Shown: positions 1-5,044 of the stretch, piece by piece
How positions within the stretch are numbered: the stretch's first letter is position 1
How the letters are laid out: each line of letters begins with the position of its first letter
Source of the DNA: an uncultured Veillonella sp.
Lineage (GTDB): Bacteria > Bacillota > Negativicutes > Veillonellales > Veillonellaceae
Direction of reading: 5' to 3'
Assembly: GCA_900556785.1 (NCBI GenBank)
Contig: USQK01000074.1
Span: 1-5,977 of the forward strand
Length of the DNA stretch: 5,977 nucleotides
Notes under the pieces: generated by a model
Told to the model about the DNA's origin: nothing
Seen by the model: only the letters and a program-made list of their open reading frames with translations
Database searches by the model: none
Made by a program: the position numbers and the translations under genes

Positions 1-1
1 A

Positions 2-346
2 TATTTAGATGAAACATTGGTGTTGGATAAAGAATGTCCGAGGACTAATAACCCTATTGAAGGCGGAGTAAACGCACAACTCAGACGTTTATTGCGTTAC
101 CATCGAGGAATGTCTGTAGAAAAACGTATAAAAGCGGTCTTTTGGTGGTGTTATTTACACTCACCAAGACCGCTTTCTGCAAAAGAAATACTTAAGGTAA
201 TGCCAACTGATGCAAGTATTTCTAAAATATATAGTTCTATGAATGAAAGAGCCCAACTTCAAGGCATAATTCCAACTTGGGGGGATGCCATTTCTTGGGG
301 TGATTTGCATAACTATGACAAATTATCTTTCAATGATTGGGATTAA
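2..346 (+). CDS. IS1249-like transposase, C-terminal fragment (partial at window edge)
   Basis: The frame is open from base 2 and runs off the left edge, so only the last 114 codons are present; a TTG at 17 is an internal codon, not the start. The protein carries a TNNPIEGG motif followed by NAQLRRLLRYHRGMS, which I recognise as the C-terminal part of IS1249-type transposases in the IS256/MULE DDE superfamily. In that family the Glu of this motif is the likely third catalytic acidic residue, with the two Asp residues expected upstream of the window. Family members are usually about 380-400 aa. The TAA stop at 344-346 looks like the natural end, so this side of the gene seems intact. No host gene is joined to it. 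Whether the whole element is functional cannot be judged from here. Confidence 0.85.
   Translation, partial: YLDETLVLDKECPRTNNPIEGGVNAQLRRLLRYHRGMSVEKRIKAVFWWCYLHSPRPLSAKEILKVMPTDASISKIYSSMNERAQLQGIIPTWGDAISWGDLHNYDKLSFNDWD
131..176. repeat. Inverted repeat inside the transposase gene
   Basis: AAAGCGGTCTT (131-141) is the exact reverse complement of AAGACCGCTTT (166-176). After a 2-nt bulge the stem continues with GGTG (144-147) against CACC (162-165). It lies within coding sequence and no T-run follows it. It may be an mRNA hairpin that dampens transposase expression or simply a coding coincidence; no function can be assigned. Confidence 0.4.
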
Positions 347-351
347 AGTAC

Positions 352-374
352 CAACACGTTTTGTCCTATAACCC
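352..374 (+). other. Candidate right end of the IS1249-like element
   Basis: The transposase stop codon at 346 is followed within a few bases by CCAACACGTTTTGTCCTATA (352-371) and then CCC. Its position directly after the transposase and the GTCCTAT core make it a plausible terminal inverted repeat. The left end lies outside the window, so the match between the ends and any 8-9 bp target duplication cannot be tested here. Confidence 0.35.
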
Positions 375-423
375 GCATCTTACCAATTGAATTCTTTTTA
401 TGCATCTTACCAATTGAATTCTT
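375..423. repeat. Two tandem copies of a 22-bp sequence
   Basis: GCATCTTACCAATTGAATTC followed by TT occurs at 375-396 and again, identically, at 402-423, giving a 27-bp period with a 5-bp spacer (TTTAT). Each copy contains the overlapping palindromes CAATTG and GAATTC. The pair lies between the transposase and the convergent hydrolase gene. It could be IS-associated or a small duplication. Two copies are too few to call an array, and no terminator-type stem is evident beyond the T-run at 429-437. Confidence 0.8.
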
Positions 424-435
424 AGATTTATTTTT

Positions 436-987
436 TTACGATAATCTTGTAAATATTTCTAACGCTTTATACGCCATCAAACGATAGCCTCTTGCATTAG
501 GATGTACTTCACCGGCAAAGACAATTTGGCCGATTTGATCCGCTTCGTATAATGTTGTATAAAAGTCTATAACCTTCAAATCATGCTCTTTAGCATAGGC
601 TTTCAGTTGTTCATTGACCTCTCGCACCACAATGTCGAGTCCATCCATATCACTATCGATTTGTGTTTCTAAACCAATAATAACCTTCCCCTTTGTGCTC
701 GCTAGTTCAATAGCTTTCACCAAGGTCTTGAACACATATGTGCTATCTCGACCTTGCAAAATATCATTAGTACCACACATTAAGAAGATATGACGCGTGG
801 AATCAGCTACAGCTGTTGGTAGCCATTTTTCAATGTTATAAATCATACCCTGAACGGAGCATCCGTCTTCACCATAATTTGTAAAATGTACACCCTCTAT
901 AGATGCATCACAAATTTCAACCCAACCTTGGCCATAAGGCACATCATAACCGCGGGTAATGCTATCGCCAAAACAGATAATTTCCAT
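436..987 (-). CDS. SGNH/GDSL-family hydrolase (esterase/lipase type)
   Basis: This is a cytoplasmic SGNH-fold esterase of about 183 aa, a normal length for the single-domain family; the substrate is unknown. Block I is FGDSITRG with the nucleophile Ser9. Block II is NYGEDG, supplying the oxyanion Gly. Block III is CGTNDI with Asn74 (GTND at 72-75). Block V is GEVHPNARGY with the catalytic His162. The Asp normally three residues before that His is replaced by Gly159 (codon GGT), so the usual Asp-x-x-His pair is incomplete; Glu160 is adjacent. I chose the ATG at 987 because AGGAGG sits 7 nt upstream (complement 995-1000); an ATG at 1011 would add eight residues that do not look like the family and would lie upstream of that site. 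No signal peptide is visible. It is divergent from the secreted protein gene at 1131. Confidence 0.88.
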   Translation of the reverse strand: MEIICFGDSITRGYDVPYGQGWVEICDASIEGVHFTNYGEDGCSVQGMIYNIEKWLPTAVADSTRHIFLMCGTNDILQGRDSTYVFKTLVKAIELASTKGKVIIGLETQIDSDMDGLDIVVREVNEQLKAYAKEHDLKVIDFYTTLYEADQIGQIVFAGEVHPNARGYRLMAYKALEIFTRLS

Positions 988-994
988 ATCTAAA

Positions 995-1000
995 CCTCCT
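995..1000 (-). promoter_or_regulatory. Ribosome binding site that fixes the hydrolase start
   Basis: AGGAGG on the minus strand lies 7 nt before the ATG at 987 and downstream of the alternative ATG at 1011, so it decides the start of the SGNH hydrolase. Confidence 0.85.
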
Positions 1001-1013
1001 GTACTATGCATTA

Positions 1014-1043
1014 ATCATATAACAAAATGACAATTATATACAA
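1014..1043 (-). promoter_or_regulatory. Candidate promoter of the hydrolase gene
   Basis: On the minus strand TTGTAT (1038-1043) is followed after 18 nt by TATGAT (1014-1019), placing a start site near 1007 and a leader of about 20 nt. This is a consensus match only; the region is very AT-rich, so chance matches are common. Confidence 0.4.
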
Positions 1044-1097
1044 TATACATACTATGGATTTTTATATGCATTTTTTATAGAATTACATGTTTGACTA

Positions 1098-1124
1098 TGG
1101 TATACTAATTCCACATAAGAGAGG
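1098..1124 (+). promoter_or_regulatory. Extended -10 promoter and RBS of the secreted-protein gene
   Basis: TGG-TATACT (1098-1106) is an extended -10 element, with only a weak -35 region near 1078-1083. Transcription would start about 1113, giving a leader of under 20 nt. GAGAGG ends at 1124, 6 nt before the ATG at 1131. The nearby TTGACT at 1091 is too close to the -10 to act as its -35. Confidence 0.5.
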
Positions 1125-1130
1125 TCAAAG

Positions 1131-1928
1131 ATGAGAAAACTATATCCCTTTTTAATACTAGCATTAGCAACATTACAATCAGCTAGTGCCATTTCACAAT
1201 ATGAATTAGAGAACAAGCCTACTCAATACCAAGTTGCTTATAATAGCCCTTCGGAGACTGTGTATATCGACTTAAGTACACTTAGCCTAGCACAGTCAGG
1301 TCCTACATATAGTACGCTTCACGCTCGTACAATTAGTCTCTATAAAAAGCAGAATATTATTGCTGATTATTCAACTAATTATACATACCATCGTGGTAAC
1401 ACATCTAAAGATATTTACCTCATGGATTGGCATGTAGCACCGGCGAAATTCTACCAAGTAAATGGCGCACCTATAGGAACTGCTAACAATCAACGTTCTG
1501 TTCTATCTACAGGTGCTCACGTCGCTACAAAGGGTTCTCCTGTAGCTGAAATAGGTCAATTTATTTTACATAATGCATTGGAATTAGAGCGTATTACCTA
1601 TACATCTAAGAACCCATACGTACCACCTCGTCCATATAAACCATTAAGTACACCGGCTCCAACAGAAGGTAGGCCATTATTTGGAGTTCAGCCACCAGAA
1701 GGTATCTATAAACCGCTAAACCAATTAGAATCTCCTTATACATCTAATCAACCACGGTTATTTCCTTCTAAATTAGGTATATATGGACCCGTTCCACCAC
1801 CACCGCCTCAAGGGCCTCGACCTAGTGATTGGATTCTCGACATTCAAAATCAGGACATGCCCGATCCAAATACACCTATGAGTGATTGGAGACCGCAACC
1901 TGATTATCATGCACCGCAAAAACCATAA
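1131..1928 (+). CDS. Secreted protein with proline-rich C-terminal tail, function unknown
   Basis: This 265-aa protein begins with a signal peptide: basic MRK, a hydrophobic stretch to about residue 15, and a likely cleavage after the A-S-A at 18-20. There is no lipobox Cys, no LPxTG motif and no cysteine anywhere, so it is probably released or periplasmic. Residues about 23-158 are beta-rich in appearance (VYIDLSTLSL, TISLYKKQ, IYLMDWHVAP), a pattern I associate loosely with small secreted beta proteins of Negativicutes, such as adhesin E-like domains; I cannot name the family firmly. Residues 163-265 are proline-rich, with PPPPP at 222-226 and two imperfect internal repeats: PYKPLS (168) and IYKPLN (192), then SDW at 232 and at 251. 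Such tails often span or bind cell wall polymers. It has its own extended -10 promoter and ends before the nested terminator shared with the convergent transporter gene. Confidence 0.75.
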   Translation: MRKLYPFLILALATLQSASAISQYELENKPTQYQVAYNSPSETVYIDLSTLSLAQSGPTYSTLHARTISLYKKQNIIADYSTNYTYHRGNTSKDIYLMDWHVAPAKFYQVNGAPIGTANNQRSVLSTGAHVATKGSPVAEIGQFILHNALELERITYTSKNPYVPPRPYKPLSTPAPTEGRPLFGVQPPEGIYKPLNQLESPYTSNQPRLFPSKLGIYGPVPPPPPQGPRPSDWILDIQNQDMPDPNTPMSDWRPQPDYHAPQKP

Positions 1929-1957
1929 TCAAAAAATATAGTTACTCGTAACGTATA

Positions 1958-2056
1958 AAAAGAGACTGAACTGTCCCCTATTTTGAACTGCACCCCAAAA
2001 ATTGTGTCCAATTTTTGTGGTGCAGTTCATTTGGGAGAGCTAATTCAGTCTCTTTT
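1958..2056. terminator. Nested bidirectional terminator between convergent genes
   Basis: AAAAGAGACTGAA (1958-1970) pairs perfectly with TTCAGTCTCTTTT (2044-2056), a 13-bp outer stem whose ends supply a U-run in both directions. Inside it, CTGTCCC (1971-1977) can pair with GGGAGAG (2033-2039) with one mismatch, leaving CTAA (2040-2043) bulged. A second long hairpin occupies the interior (see the repeat at 1984-2029). The position between the stop codons at 1928 and 2116 of convergent genes fits a terminator serving both. Confidence 0.8.
1984..2029. mobile_element. 46-bp palindrome resembling two fused IS3-type ends
   Basis: Arms 1984-2004 and 2009-2029 are reverse complements over 21 bp with a single mismatch (1995/2018) and a 4-nt loop. 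The unit starts TGAACTGCAC and ends GTGCAGTTCA, that is 5'-TG...CA-3' as in IS3-family terminal inverted repeats, and the TGAACTGCACC-CCAAAA form resembles IS150-subgroup ends from memory. It is bounded by TTT on each side (1981-1983 and 2030-2032), compatible with a 3-bp target duplication, though T-rich context weakens this. It sits in what would otherwise be the loop of the surrounding terminator. The alternative is that it is simply part of the terminator. Confidence 0.5.
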
Positions 2057-2115
2057 GTTTCATATTTTGTTTGTTTCCATACAATCAGAGGAACCTATTG
2101 TATGATGCTTTCACA

Positions 2116-3339
2116 TTATTTAAGACGTACAAAGAACAATGCAATAGCACCGATAACTGGTGCAATGGCAAGGGTCATCAATGCAGATTGATAACTGCCT
2201 GTAGCTGTTAACATGCTACCTAAAATCATAGGCGCCAACATAACACCGATCTGATTAAACAAGTTTACAAAGCCTGCAGTTGTACCGCGTAAATGAGGTG
2301 CTGCGGATTGAATTACGAGAGCATTTGTTAAAGCACTATGCATGAAAGCACCAATACCAAGAATTGGACCTGTTATAAAGAGCATATCTGGATTTGTGGT
2401 GCTCGCAAAGAGGATCAATGCTGGTGCAAATAAGAACATAACAAGCGCCACCAAATGGTTCTTCTTAATCGGTAATATATCGGACAAAATACCGATAGTC
2501 GGTTTCGCAATAAGCGCGGCTAAACCAAAGGCAGACATTACATGACCTGCATAGATGGCATTAACGCCGAGCTGTTTAACCATGTACAAGTTTGACCATT
2601 GCGCCACGGCCCAGGTAGCACCGGTAGCAAAGAAGCCTGCAAAGGCAAGACAACAAATATTGCGATTCTTCAAAACATGTAACAAGTTTTCCTTTAAAGA
2701 AGTCTTTTCGCCTATATGAGCAGATGCAGCACTCACCTCTGCTTCTCGTTGAGCTAAAATCTCAGCACTTGGCTTACGAACCGTAAAGTAGCTAAGAATG
2801 AAAACAAGGATTGGTAATACTGCTGTTAAAAGAAATGCATTTTGCCAACCATAATTAGTTGCCACATATGGTGCATAAAGGTTTACAGTAGTCAATCCAA
2901 GGGATGTGCAGGACATGAAGATACCCACGGCTGCACCACGTTGATTAGGACCAAAGTAGTCCCCAATAGCACTTAAACAAGATGCTTGTACTGGACCAGA
3001 TACGATACCTAATAAGAAACGTAATACCCAACCATAGGTGTAATTATCGATGGTACTCATCAATGCCGTAATGAGCGCCATAGAAAGCAAGCTCACCAAA
3101 ATGGTATAACGGTAACCAATGCGATCCGCTAAGATACCACCTGGTAAAACCATGATGGCATAGCCCATATAAAAGGCGGATAAATAAGCCGTACCCATTT
3201 GAGGCGTGAAACTCAACGCTTCATTAACAATAGGCATCAAGGATGCCCAAGATAAGCGCATAACAAAGCTAATCAAAAATGTTAGCCATACGCTGACAAG
3301 AATTAAAATCTGAGTTCGTGAGAAACTAAGTCGATTCAT
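2116..3339 (-). CDS. MFS transporter (12 TM, ACS/NarK-like type)
   Basis: This 407-aa inner-membrane protein has the full length of a 12-helix major facilitator. Motif A is seen at 68-77 (GILADRIGYR) in the loop after helix 2, and a second-half counterpart at 279-286 (KPTIGILSD region). PNQRG at 131-135 and YGWQNAF at 163-169 are in the positions typical of the anion:cation symporter branch. A charged central loop spans about 187-225 and contains an Ala/Glu-rich stretch. The substrate cannot be deduced; ACS relatives move organic anions such as hexuronates, phthalate, glycerol-3-phosphate or nitrate by proton symport or exchange. The start is supported by AAGGAG 5 nt upstream (complement 3345-3350). 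It appears monocistronic: a terminator lies upstream at 3434-3464, its own candidate promoter at 3377-3406, and the shared bidirectional terminator lies downstream. Confidence 0.9.
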   Translation of the reverse strand: MNRLSFSRTQILILVSVWLTFLISFVMRLSWASLMPIVNEALSFTPQMGTAYLSAFYMGYAIMVLPGGILADRIGYRYTILVSLLSMALITALMSTIDNYTYGWVLRFLLGIVSGPVQASCLSAIGDYFGPNQRGAAVGIFMSCTSLGLTTVNLYAPYVATNYGWQNAFLLTAVLPILVFILSYFTVRKPSAEILAQREAEVSAASAHIGEKTSLKENLLHVLKNRNICCLAFAGFFATGATWAVAQWSNLYMVKQLGVNAIYAGHVMSAFGLAALIAKPTIGILSDILPIKKNHLVALVMFLFAPALILFASTTNPDMLFITGPILGIGAFMHSALTNALVIQSAAPHLRGTTAGFVNLFNQIGVMLAPMILGSMLTATGSYQSALMTLAIAPVIGAIALFFVRLK

Positions 3340-3376
3340 ACGAGCTCCTTTCTACAGAATAAAAACATATAAAGTA

Positions 3377-3406
3377 ATCATACTATAAATACAGGGCATT
3401 TTACAA
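3377..3406 (-). promoter_or_regulatory. Candidate promoter of the MFS transporter gene
   Basis: On the minus strand TTGTAA (3401-3406), an 18-nt spacer and TATGAT (3377-3382) precede the AAGGAG/ATG by about 30 nt. It lies just downstream of the island terminator, so the transporter would be transcribed independently of the toxin/immunity genes. Confidence 0.5.
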
Positions 3407-3420
3407 ACTTCAAAGATTGT

Positions 3421-3464
3421 TAAAATATAATAAAAAGCCCTCTAGGTATAACCTAAAGAGCTTT
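3421..3464 (-). terminator. Rho-independent terminator ending the toxin/immunity operon
   Basis: In minus-strand RNA, arms 3464-3451 and 3447-3434 form a 14-bp stem with a 3-nt loop (UAU) and only two G-U wobbles, followed by UUUUUAUUAUA. In the plus-strand RNA the same two positions would be C-A mismatches, so the structure is oriented to stop minus-strand transcription, that is the operon coming from 5977 toward 3543. Confidence 0.85.
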
Positions 3465-3542
3465 CTAAATAGCGGAGATAGTAGGTATTGAGCAATTACT
3501 GCACCTAAAGGACCAGCAGCTAAAGCACATCACTTTTTACAG
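3465..3542 (-). other. Possible decayed coding stretch after the 37-aa ORF
   Basis: Between the small ORF and the terminator one minus-strand frame, after a TGA at 3530-3532, reads CALAAGPLGAVIAQYLLSPL plus F (3529-3467), an Ala/Gly-rich hydrophobic run with no start codon. The same DNA in the frame of the small ORF contains ATG at 3530 and 21 codons with Cys at 2, 5, 10 and 13, ending TAG at 3465, directly before the terminator stem. Neither reading has a well-spaced ribosome binding site. This may be the relic of a toxin or precursor-peptide tail, or chance. Confidence 0.25.
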
Positions 3543-3656
3543 TTATAGAGCTCCTTTTTCTTCTATTTCAATGATTTCCTCGTTGTTTGGATTGAATGTT
3601 GGAGGGTAGTTAACAGTCATACATTCTAACAATACAGTTTCAATACTTTTATACAT
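3543..3656 (-). CDS. Small protein of 37 aa, unknown function
   Basis: This short gene encodes MYKSIETVLLECMTVNYPPT continuing FNPNNEEIIEIEEKGAL. AAAGGA lies 7 nt before the ATG (complement 3664-3669), which argues that it is translated. It is the last clear gene of the minus-strand island, 23 nt after the DUF1963-like gene, and is followed by the operon terminator. The N-terminal third is weakly amphipathic with one Cys (12). The middle carries a YPPTFNP turn, and the tail is acidic (NNEEIIEIEEKG). That layout would suit a leader-like peptide or a trimmed protein, but no double-Gly site, recognisable core, or modifying enzyme is nearby. I do not recognise the family; it could also be the front part of a gene frameshifted near its A-run at 3557-3561. 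Confidence 0.55.
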   Translation of the reverse strand: MYKSIETVLLECMTVNYPPTFNPNNEEIIEIEEKGAL

Positions 3657-3663
3657 AATTCAA

Positions 3664-3669
3664 TCCTTT
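3664..3669 (-). promoter_or_regulatory. Ribosome binding site supporting the 37-aa ORF
   Basis: AAAGGA on the minus strand, 7 nt from the ATG at 3656. This is the main evidence that the short reading frame is a real gene. Confidence 0.6.
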
Positions 3670-3679
3670 CTAGTTTTGT

Positions 3680-4264
3680 TTAAGTTGTTTGAACGAAGAA
3701 TAATCCACCAGATAGATCTCGATTTATAAAAATATATCCGATGTTCTCAGTTAGATAAAAAATTTCATTTACTTCTTCAGGTAGATCCATTCCTAAGATT
3801 TGACCTATGAAAATATAATTTTCTAGAAAATCATCACTCTCTTGCTGTAAATATTCAGGTTGTCCTCCTAGAAAACTCATTTCATCTAAATTCTCAATAG
3901 GATTAATTGGATAAAATTTATCTAGGTTAAACTTGAACTGATTTTTATCTCCGACGATAACTCTCGTGTATCCTTGAATAGCATCGTCAATTTCAGTAAT
4001 GTAGTCAAGAAAATAATCTTCTTTATCATAATAAGAAAAAACGTAAATTGCTTTATCTTTATATTCCATATCCTGAAAATCTGTTTTAAATTGAGGTGCA
4101 ATAGTTAATAGATTTTCAATTGGTATAAAAGCAACCAATGCTAACTCATGACCATCTGGCGCTATCACTTTATTTGAATAGTCTAAATCTAGCCCAACTA
4201 ATATATTATTTATATTGGGTTTGCTGTCTAAAAAGTTAAAATTAACGTATCCATTTTTTCCCAT
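3680..4264 (-). CDS. DUF1963/YwqG-like putative immunity protein
   Basis: This 194-aa, acidic, cysteine-free cytoplasmic protein shows the signature of the DUF1963/YwqG family: FLGGQPEYLQQE at 131-142, a FIGQI strand at 152-156, and a closing IGYIFINRDLSGGLFFVQ segment at about 175-192. In that family these come as a Gly-Gly-x-Pro turn, a Q-I/L strand and a terminal beta hairpin ending in a W/V-Q motif. YwqG-type proteins occur in polymorphic toxin loci as proposed immunity proteins, and the location in this array supports that role; binding to a specific toxin is not shown. The ATG at 4264 has AGGAG 7 nt upstream (complement 4272-4276). Directly upstream is a start-less basic tail (4283-4390) that may be the remnant of the toxin it once neutralised. 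Confidence 0.72.
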   Translation of the reverse strand: MGKNGYVNFNFLDSKPNINNILVGLDLDYSNKVIAPDGHELALVAFIPIENLLTIAPQFKTDFQDMEYKDKAIYVFSYYDKEDYFLDYITEIDDAIQGYTRVIVGDKNQFKFNLDKFYPINPIENLDEMSFLGGQPEYLQQESDDFLENYIFIGQILGMDLPEEVNEIFYLTENIGYIFINRDLSGGLFFVQTT

Positions 4265-4282
4265 TTAAATTCTCCTAAAAAT

Positions 4283-4390
4283 TTAAGGGCATTTCTTACC
4301 TACTTTTTTCAATTTTCTAAGAAATTTCTTGGCTTCTTTTCTTAATCCTACTCCAGAAGTTTTAGGTTTGTAACGATAATCCTCTAAATC
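4283..4390 (-). pseudogene. Remnant of a toxin C-terminus (35 codons, no start)
   Basis: An open stretch between the Sel1-like gene and the DUF1963-like gene reads DLEDYRYKPKTSGVGLRKEA then KKFLRKLKKVGKKCP and stops at TAA (4283-4285). It is closed on its 5' side by tandem TAA TAA codons at 4391-4396 and contains no ATG, GTG or well-placed TTG with an RBS. The strongly basic, ordered-looking tail is typical of the end of a secreted nuclease domain, and it sits immediately before an immunity gene, where the toxin end should be. I infer that it is the surviving 3' end of an older Rhs/CDI-type toxin displaced by the present one. Its family is not recognised. Confidence 0.5.
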
Positions 4391-4397
4391 TTATTAA

Positions 4398-4721
4398 TTA
4401 ATTGATATCTATCAATATTTTTAATCCGTCTGGTAGTTTGGCACCATTTCTATATGCCTTTTTAGCCCAAAATATGGCTTTTTCTTTATTGCCTTGTGTG
4501 AAAAATAAATCGGCTAAATTGGATTGGGCAATTGGATGTCCATTTTTTGCCGCTATCTCTAGCCATTTAAATTCCGAATCTTGATCTAAAGATACAAACA
4601 TATGGTATTGATATAATTTGAATGCTGAGTTTTTATCTCCATTAGTGGCGTTCTTTTCGAAAATTTGAATTTCTTCATCTGGAATCCAATAAGTATTACC
4701 TGTTGATATAAAGTTAGTCAT
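4398..4721 (-). CDS. Sel1-like repeat protein, putative immunity/accessory protein
   Basis: A 107-aa helical protein with Sel1-like (TPR-related) repeats: residues about 26-60 (GDKNSAFKLYQYH ... FKWLEIAAKNGH) and 61-94 (PIAQSNLADLFFTQGNKEKAIFWAKKAY). The A-x-x-x-L-A-x-L-F/Y and W-x-x-x-A-A/K-x-x-G spacing is that of the family. Such solenoids mediate protein binding, and short ones are common as accessory or immunity proteins beside Rhs and CDI toxins. Its ATG overlaps the TGA of the upstream gene (ATGA, 4718-4721), so translation is probably coupled; a weak GGAAAG lies about 9 nt upstream. Whether it binds the toxin domain directly or is a second immunity factor cannot be told from sequence. 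Confidence 0.72.
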   Translation of the reverse strand: MTNFISTGNTYWIPDEEIQIFEKNATNGDKNSAFKLYQYHMFVSLDQDSEFKWLEIAAKNGHPIAQSNLADLFFTQGNKEKAIFWAKKAYRNGAKLPDGLKILIDIN

Positions 4722-5035
4722 TTTAAATTTCTTTCCGGATGTTGTTTACTTGGATATATAACTGTGTATTGATCTCCTAACTCCAACTTGAGTTTCTTAA
4801 ATAATTTTTCACCTTCGTATTTAAAAATATTTTCTTTCTCTATATTTTCAAAGCCAGAGTTTAGAGGTTCTTCTATATTTAAGGTTTTATCATATTTATT
4901 TGCCCACACCAACAATTCTTCAGCAAGAGACTTAGATATTGGTAAAGAATATGGATCTATATTTCCAAAATTATCATCATCCATACCCCATATGGGAAAA
5001 CAGCCATAGTCAGGCATTAATTTAATTTTTTTCAT
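4718..5035 (-). CDS. Putative cognate immunity protein of the Rhs toxin (105 aa)
   Basis: A small soluble protein with no signal peptide or membrane segment. The N-terminus has KIKLMPDYGCFPIW (4-16), then NIDPYSLPISKSLAEELLVW (25-44) and EEPLNSGF (55-62). I remember this DYGC-P-W ... LP-S ... W ... Y-D ... P-NSGF pattern from small proteins encoded beside Rhs and other polymorphic toxins, but do not know a family name. Conserved Cys12 and Trp residues may form its core. It begins 9 nt after the toxin stop codon, with AGGA (complement 5043-5046) overlapping that stop, and ends in an ATGA overlap with the next gene. Being the first gene after the toxin, it is the best candidate for the specific antitoxin, acting in the cytoplasm. 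Confidence 0.65.
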   Translation of the reverse strand: MKKIKLMPDYGCFPIWGMDDDNFGNIDPYSLPISKSLAEELLVWANKYDKTLNIEEPLNSGFENIEKENIFKYEGEKLFKKLKLELGDQYTVIYPSKQHPERNLK

Positions 5036-5044
5036 TTTATCGTC

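Noticed and set aside
131..176. Pasteurellaceae-type uptake sequence pair (AAAAGCGGTC inverted)
   Set aside because: It falls in conserved transposase codons, differs from the known 9-mers, and no T-run follows; it is kept only as an inverted repeat.
375..423. CRISPR array
   Set aside because: There are only two copies, the spacer is 5 bp, and no cas genes are present.
988..1011. Longer start (ATG 1011) for the SGNH hydrolase
   Set aside because: The AGGAGG at 995-1000 lies downstream of it and is ideally spaced for the ATG at 987; the extra eight residues do not belong to the SGNH fold.
1091..1106. TTGACT plus TATACT as a -35/-10 pair
   Set aside because: The spacing is only 4 nt; the extended -10 (TGG-TATACT) explains the promoter better.
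2342..2545. Plus-strand open frame inside the transporter gene
   Set aside because: It is the antisense shadow of well-supported MFS transmembrane codons, with no RBS and no protein-like features.
4402..5009. Plus-strand open frames opposite the two small immunity genes
   Set aside because: They are antisense shadows; the minus-strand frames have RBS, ATGA coupling and recognisable repeats or motifs.
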